Shown: positions 8,018 through 10,802 of the stretch, piece after piece
Layout of the letters: every line of letters starts with the position of its first letter
Numbering within the stretch: the first letter of the stretch is position 1
Origin: OMOG01 sp041485845
GTDB lineage: Bacteria; Acidobacteriota; Terriglobia; Bryobacterales; Bryobacteraceae
NCBI GenBank assembly: GCA_041485845.1
Contig: JBGPKH010000280.1
Location: 1 to 10,802, forward strand
Direction of reading: 5' to 3'
Length of the DNA: 10,802 bases
The notes under the pieces: generated by a model
Database searches by the model: none
Told to the model about the DNA's origin: nothing
What the model saw: only the letters and a program-made list of their open reading frames with translations
Position numbers and translations under genes: made by a program

Positions 8018-8610
8018 CTTAGTCCGCCGTCCCGGGCGATCCTGGCGACACTGAGAAGTTTCGAGCTGACTTTGATCCGGGCCCGCGCGGCCGCATCGAG
8101 ATTGATTTCAAACTGGACCCTGCCGTCGCGAAGGGCGAAATTGATCACGCCGCCGTTTTGGCAGAATTCCGGCACTTCGCCGACCGTCAGGACTGCGGCG
8201 CCCTGCAAACGGTCCAGGATGGAGCGCACCTGTTTCTTTTCCGATGCGCCGATGAACACGATGTGGCAATCTCCCGGATTCTGCCCAGGGCCGAAACGCC
8301 GCACCAGGAACGGCCTGCCATTGATGGATTTTCCCTTCACCACTTGATCGAGCACCGCGCCAAACGGATCCTGACCCATGATCCCGATACACACCGGGAC
8401 AGTCTCCGGCTGCGGGGGCCATTCCACGAAGCTGGCGAACTTGTAAAGAAAAACCGCCTTGACTTCGTATTCGCCGGCGGTCTGTCCACAGAGGGCTGCC
8501 GGGAGGAAGGCTGAGCATGCCAGGAGCGCCGAGGCGAGCGGAAGCCACCGCGTTTCCAGAACAGAGTACGCTGCGGCAAAGCTCGGCCCGCCCTGGCTCA
8601 GAAAACCCAC
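8014..8610 (-). CDS. YfiR / DUF4154 family periplasmic protein
   Basis: The product (198 residues from the chosen start) matches the YfiR family: EYEVKAVFLYKFASFVEWP (48-66), the CIGIMGQDPFG strand-turn (74-84), CHIVFIGAS (115-123), LTVGEVPEFCQNGGVINF (141-158), and the closing R-V-Q-F-E-I-N-L-D-A-A and SSKLLSVAR segments. Cys74 and Cys115 could form the conserved disulfide. In Pseudomonas, YfiR is a periplasmic protein that represses the CHASE8-containing diguanylate cyclase YfiN. The frame stays open far into the receptor gene, but homology starts only near residue 45. There is no ATG; GTG at 8610 is the nearest usable start. It overlaps the receptor stop by 13 nt, has a weak GGGA upstream, and gives an N-terminus with a hydrophobic export segment (WLPLASALLACSAFLPAAL). 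The start is therefore uncertain. It is probably the periplasmic link between the receptor and the kinase. Confidence 0.85.
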
Positions 8611-10574
8611 GTGATTTTCCCGAAAACGCTGCGCTGCGCCAGGGTTCCGATTACGCGCACAATGTCCGGAAACTGCGCCACTCCCGGACGGAGAAGATTC
8701 TGACCCACCAGGCTGATCTCGACCGACTCGCCCAAGCGCCTGGCCAGGCGGCCATCCAGCCTGGCGTATGCCGAAATATTGCTTCCCGGCAACTTCGCGG
8801 TCCAGGAAAGCGACTGATCGAACTCCCATCTCCGCGTGATATTCCACAGCGATCGGACCTGGAACATGTGTGACGGAACATCGATCATCGTCGCCAAGGT
8901 GGTGATATCCCGTGACGATGGATCGAGACGGGGCTTCACCTTGAGAAAGGAATATGTGGACCCGATCCGCCAATGTGCGGCGGCATTCCAGTTGACCGAC
9001 AACTCGCCGCCGTAGTCCAGTGCGGAGGCTTTGTTGTCGTAAACCATGGGAATTTTGATACGCACGAACGTGGGTTCCGGAATCGCCACCGGCGTGCCCG
9101 GCTCGATCGTCGTCAGACGCCGATAGGAGCTGAGAAAGGTCGCCAGGTCGAGCGAAATGCTGTGGGACAGTTGGGTGCGATAACCAAGCTGGAAGTCCCG
9201 GACCTCCTCGGTCTTGAGGTGCGGGTTGCCGAAAAGCCGTAGCGTTTGCGTCGTGTACGCGTCCAGGGGATACGTTGCCAGGTCCACACCGATCGAGGTA
9301 TCCATGCGGGCCGGTTGGCGAATCGCCCGGGAGGCGGCCGCCCACAACGTGGTTCGGGGCGACGCGGCCCACGCGAGGCGCGCGCTCGGCTCGTACTCGA
9401 ATCCGGTGTACGGGTTGTGCTCGAATTTGCAGCCGAGCGTCAGCCAGAGAGTGTCCGCCACTCGAATCTCATCCTGCAAGAAACTGCTGTACAGACTGTC
9501 GGTGCGGGAAGGGGGCGAAAGCGAGATGGAGTATCCCGGCGGAATCGCCGACTGCGACGCGCGGTATCCAAGACCCCACACGACGTCATGCCGCGCACCC
9601 AGGGCGGCGTGATGCTGGAAATCGAGGTCGAACACGTTCACCTTCTCGGGTGTGGCCAGGTCGGTCCGGCGGTAAGTGTCGTAGTAGCTTTGAAGGGCCA
9701 TCTCGGATCCGCCCTCCAGCGAGTGGCTCCACCGCGCCAGCAGGTTGCCGCCCGTGGCATCAAACTCCTGAGCGAAGGTCCGGTCGAACTGGGTCGCATA
9801 GTACGAAGTGCGCAAGGTCTGGCCCTGGCGGTTGGAGAAAAGGTCCCCCTGCACGGTCAGCGAATCGCGGTTGGACAGATCCCAATCCGACCGGAAGCCG
9901 GCGTGCATCCTGGTCCAGCCGTCGGCGCCTTCCGCGCCGTCCGGCAGAAGCGAATCGCTCATGTTCAAATACCGGCCGAATACCCGGAAGCTGCCATTCC
10001 GGCCGGCTGCTGCGCCATATCGCAGGACGCCCGCAGCATATACCTCCGAACCGGATTCGGCCGCGAGCAGTCCACCCTTTGTGGCCTTCGATGACTTTGT
10101 AATGATATTAATGACGCCATTTACGGCGTTGGCGCCCCAAACTGTTGCGCCGGGGCCCCGGATCACCTCGATGCGCTCGATATCCTCCAGCGGCAACTCG
10201 ATGTGCTCCCAGAATACCCCCGAAAACGAGGGGGTATAGACCGAGCGGCCATCCACCAGGACCAGGACTTTGTTCGAGTATCGGGAATTGAATCCGCGAA
10301 TGGTGATGGCCCACGAATTGGCGTTGATCTGGGCCACATCCACCCCCGGAGCCATGCGCAAAAGATCGGGAATATTGGTCGCCCCGGATCTCCGGATATC
10401 CTCCTGATTAATTACGAAGATCGCCGCCGCGGCCTTGGAGAGCCTCTGCTCTTTCTTGGAGACGGATGTCACCTTCATCTGGAGAAGTTCCTCGAGACTG
10501 GCGTCCGCCAGCGTGCTCTGACATGCCGCGAACGTGCAAGTCAGGAGAAACAGCCACGCAAATCGAAATCCCAT
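8598..10574 (-). CDS. TonB-dependent outer-membrane receptor
   Basis: The 658-residue protein has a signal peptide (MGFRFAWLFLLTCTFAA), a plug domain at about 43-160 (INQEDIRRSGATNIPDLLRM, TIRGFNSR, VLVDGRSVYTP, IERIEVIRGPGATVWG, NGVINIITK) and a beta-barrel to the end, closing with the C-terminal aromatic of outer-membrane proteins (TWVF). The short N-terminal leader before the plug (SLEELLQMKVTSVSKKEQ) is typical of receptors found next to YfiR-type proteins. It lacks the N-terminal carboxypeptidase-like domain of the large Oar-like receptors frequent in acidobacteria. I chose ATG at 10574 over GTG at 10586 because GGAG lies 4 nt before it and the signal peptide starts there. The ligand is unknown; B12, siderophore or a carbohydrate are all possible. 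Its stop overlaps the YfiR-like gene, so it is the first gene of the three-gene operon. Confidence 0.93.
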   Translation of the reverse strand: MGFRFAWLFLLTCTFAACQSTLADASLEELLQMKVTSVSKKEQRLSKAAAAIFVINQEDIRRSGATNIPDLLRMAPGVDVAQINANSWAITIRGFNSRYSNKVLVLVDGRSVYTPSFSGVFWEHIELPLEDIERIEVIRGPGATVWGANAVNGVINIITKSSKATKGGLLAAESGSEVYAAGVLRYGAAAGRNGSFRVFGRYLNMSDSLLPDGAEGADGWTRMHAGFRSDWDLSNRDSLTVQGDLFSNRQGQTLRTSYYATQFDRTFAQEFDATGGNLLARWSHSLEGGSEMALQSYYDTYRRTDLATPEKVNVFDLDFQHHAALGARHDVVWGLGYRASQSAIPPGYSISLSPPSRTDSLYSSFLQDEIRVADTLWLTLGCKFEHNPYTGFEYEPSARLAWAASPRTTLWAAASRAIRQPARMDTSIGVDLATYPLDAYTTQTLRLFGNPHLKTEEVRDFQLGYRTQLSHSISLDLATFLSSYRRLTTIEPGTPVAIPEPTFVRIKIPMVYDNKASALDYGGELSVNWNAAAHWRIGSTYSFLKVKPRLDPSSRDITTLATMIDVPSHMFQVRSLWNITRRWEFDQSLSWTAKLPGSNISAYARLDGRLARRLGESVEISLVGQNLLRPGVAQFPDIVRVIGTLAQRSVFGKITWVF

Positions 10575-10634
10575 ACAGCTCCGCACATGGTTCTTATCGG
10601 CCGTCGCCGCGCGGAAGTTTAGGGAGCCGGGGAC

Positions 10635-10802
10635 CTACTTGACCGCCAGCCAGGCCAGAAACAGCCCGTCCGGCTCCACGTCTTCCCAGTAAGAGATCGG
10701 CCGGCTCTCGACCGCGCGGCAATGGCGTTCGAGCAACCGCTCCAACTCGCGGCGGGTGAACCACTTCTCCCATTCCTGAGTCTTGAGGCGCCCCCATTGA
10801 GC
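10635..10802 (-). CDS. C-terminal end of a gene, possibly SAM-dependent methyltransferase (partial)
   Basis: A minus-strand frame enters from the right edge and ends at TAG (10637-10635), giving 55 residues with no start in the window. The composition is protein-like (alternating WGRLKTQEWEKWFTRREL, ERLLERH, VESRPISYWEDV, PDGLFLAWLAVK). From memory such ends occur in class I SAM-dependent methyltransferases, but none of the SAM-binding motifs is in view, so the assignment is tentative. It ends 60 bp before the receptor ATG. No clear terminator lies between, so the receptor operon could be read from further upstream or from a promoter in that gap. Confidence 0.5.
   Translation of the reverse strand, partial: AQWGRLKTQEWEKWFTRRELERLLERHCRAVESRPISYWEDVEPDGLFLAWLAVK

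Noticed and set aside
10594..10797. 67-codon minus-strand frame at the right edge
   Set aside because: It overlaps, in a different frame, the more protein-like frame ending at 10635, and is Gly/Arg/Pro rich with no recognisable feature.

Overview
The window is high-GC bacterial DNA and most resembles an Acidobacteriota genome of the Solibacter/Bryobacter type. The basis is a remnant of an acidobacterial-type orphan FtsX/MacB permease (ADOP family), a PQQ beta-propeller dehydrogenase paired with a diheme cytochrome c, secreted RraA-like and nucleoside-hydrolase-like proteins, and a short GC-rich interspersed intergenic repeat. The taxonomic call is inference from gene content; no rRNA or other marker gene is present.

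Layout, left to right. Positions 1-226 hold no complete gene: a possible leftward gene start at 13 with a good Shine-Dalgarno, and an 18-bp perfect palindrome at 69-86. A secreted RraA-family protein (minus, 227-946) and a secreted nucleoside hydrolase (plus, 1012-2019) diverge from a 65-bp spacer whose only good -10 is symmetrical, with no ribosome-binding site before the hydrolase ATG. The hydrolase converges on a minus-strand block, with inverted repeats and one copy of the GC-rich repeat between them. Read in the direction of transcription, this block is: diheme cytochrome c (5822-5076), PQQ dehydrogenase (5079-3514, 4-nt overlap), a permease reduced to its two ends by an internal deletion (3425-3030), and a PLP-dependent cysteine-synthase-like enzyme (3020-2112). 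The cytochrome and PQQ protein form an obvious periplasmic redox pair.

An intergenic region (5823-6046) carries two head-to-head copies of the GC-rich repeat and a 15-bp direct repeat that duplicates the last codons of the kinase gene to its right. Positions 6047-10574 hold a tightly overlapped minus-strand three-gene operon: TonB-dependent outer-membrane receptor, periplasmic YfiR/DUF4154 protein, and a hybrid histidine kinase with a CHASE8-like periplasmic sensor, HAMP, HisKA, HATPase and receiver. Together they look like a signalling chain from outer membrane through periplasm to inner membrane, related in logic to YfiBNR but with a phosphorelay output and a TonB receptor. This is the most interesting system here. 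At the right edge (10635-10802) lies the C-terminal end of another minus-strand gene, possibly a SAM methyltransferase.
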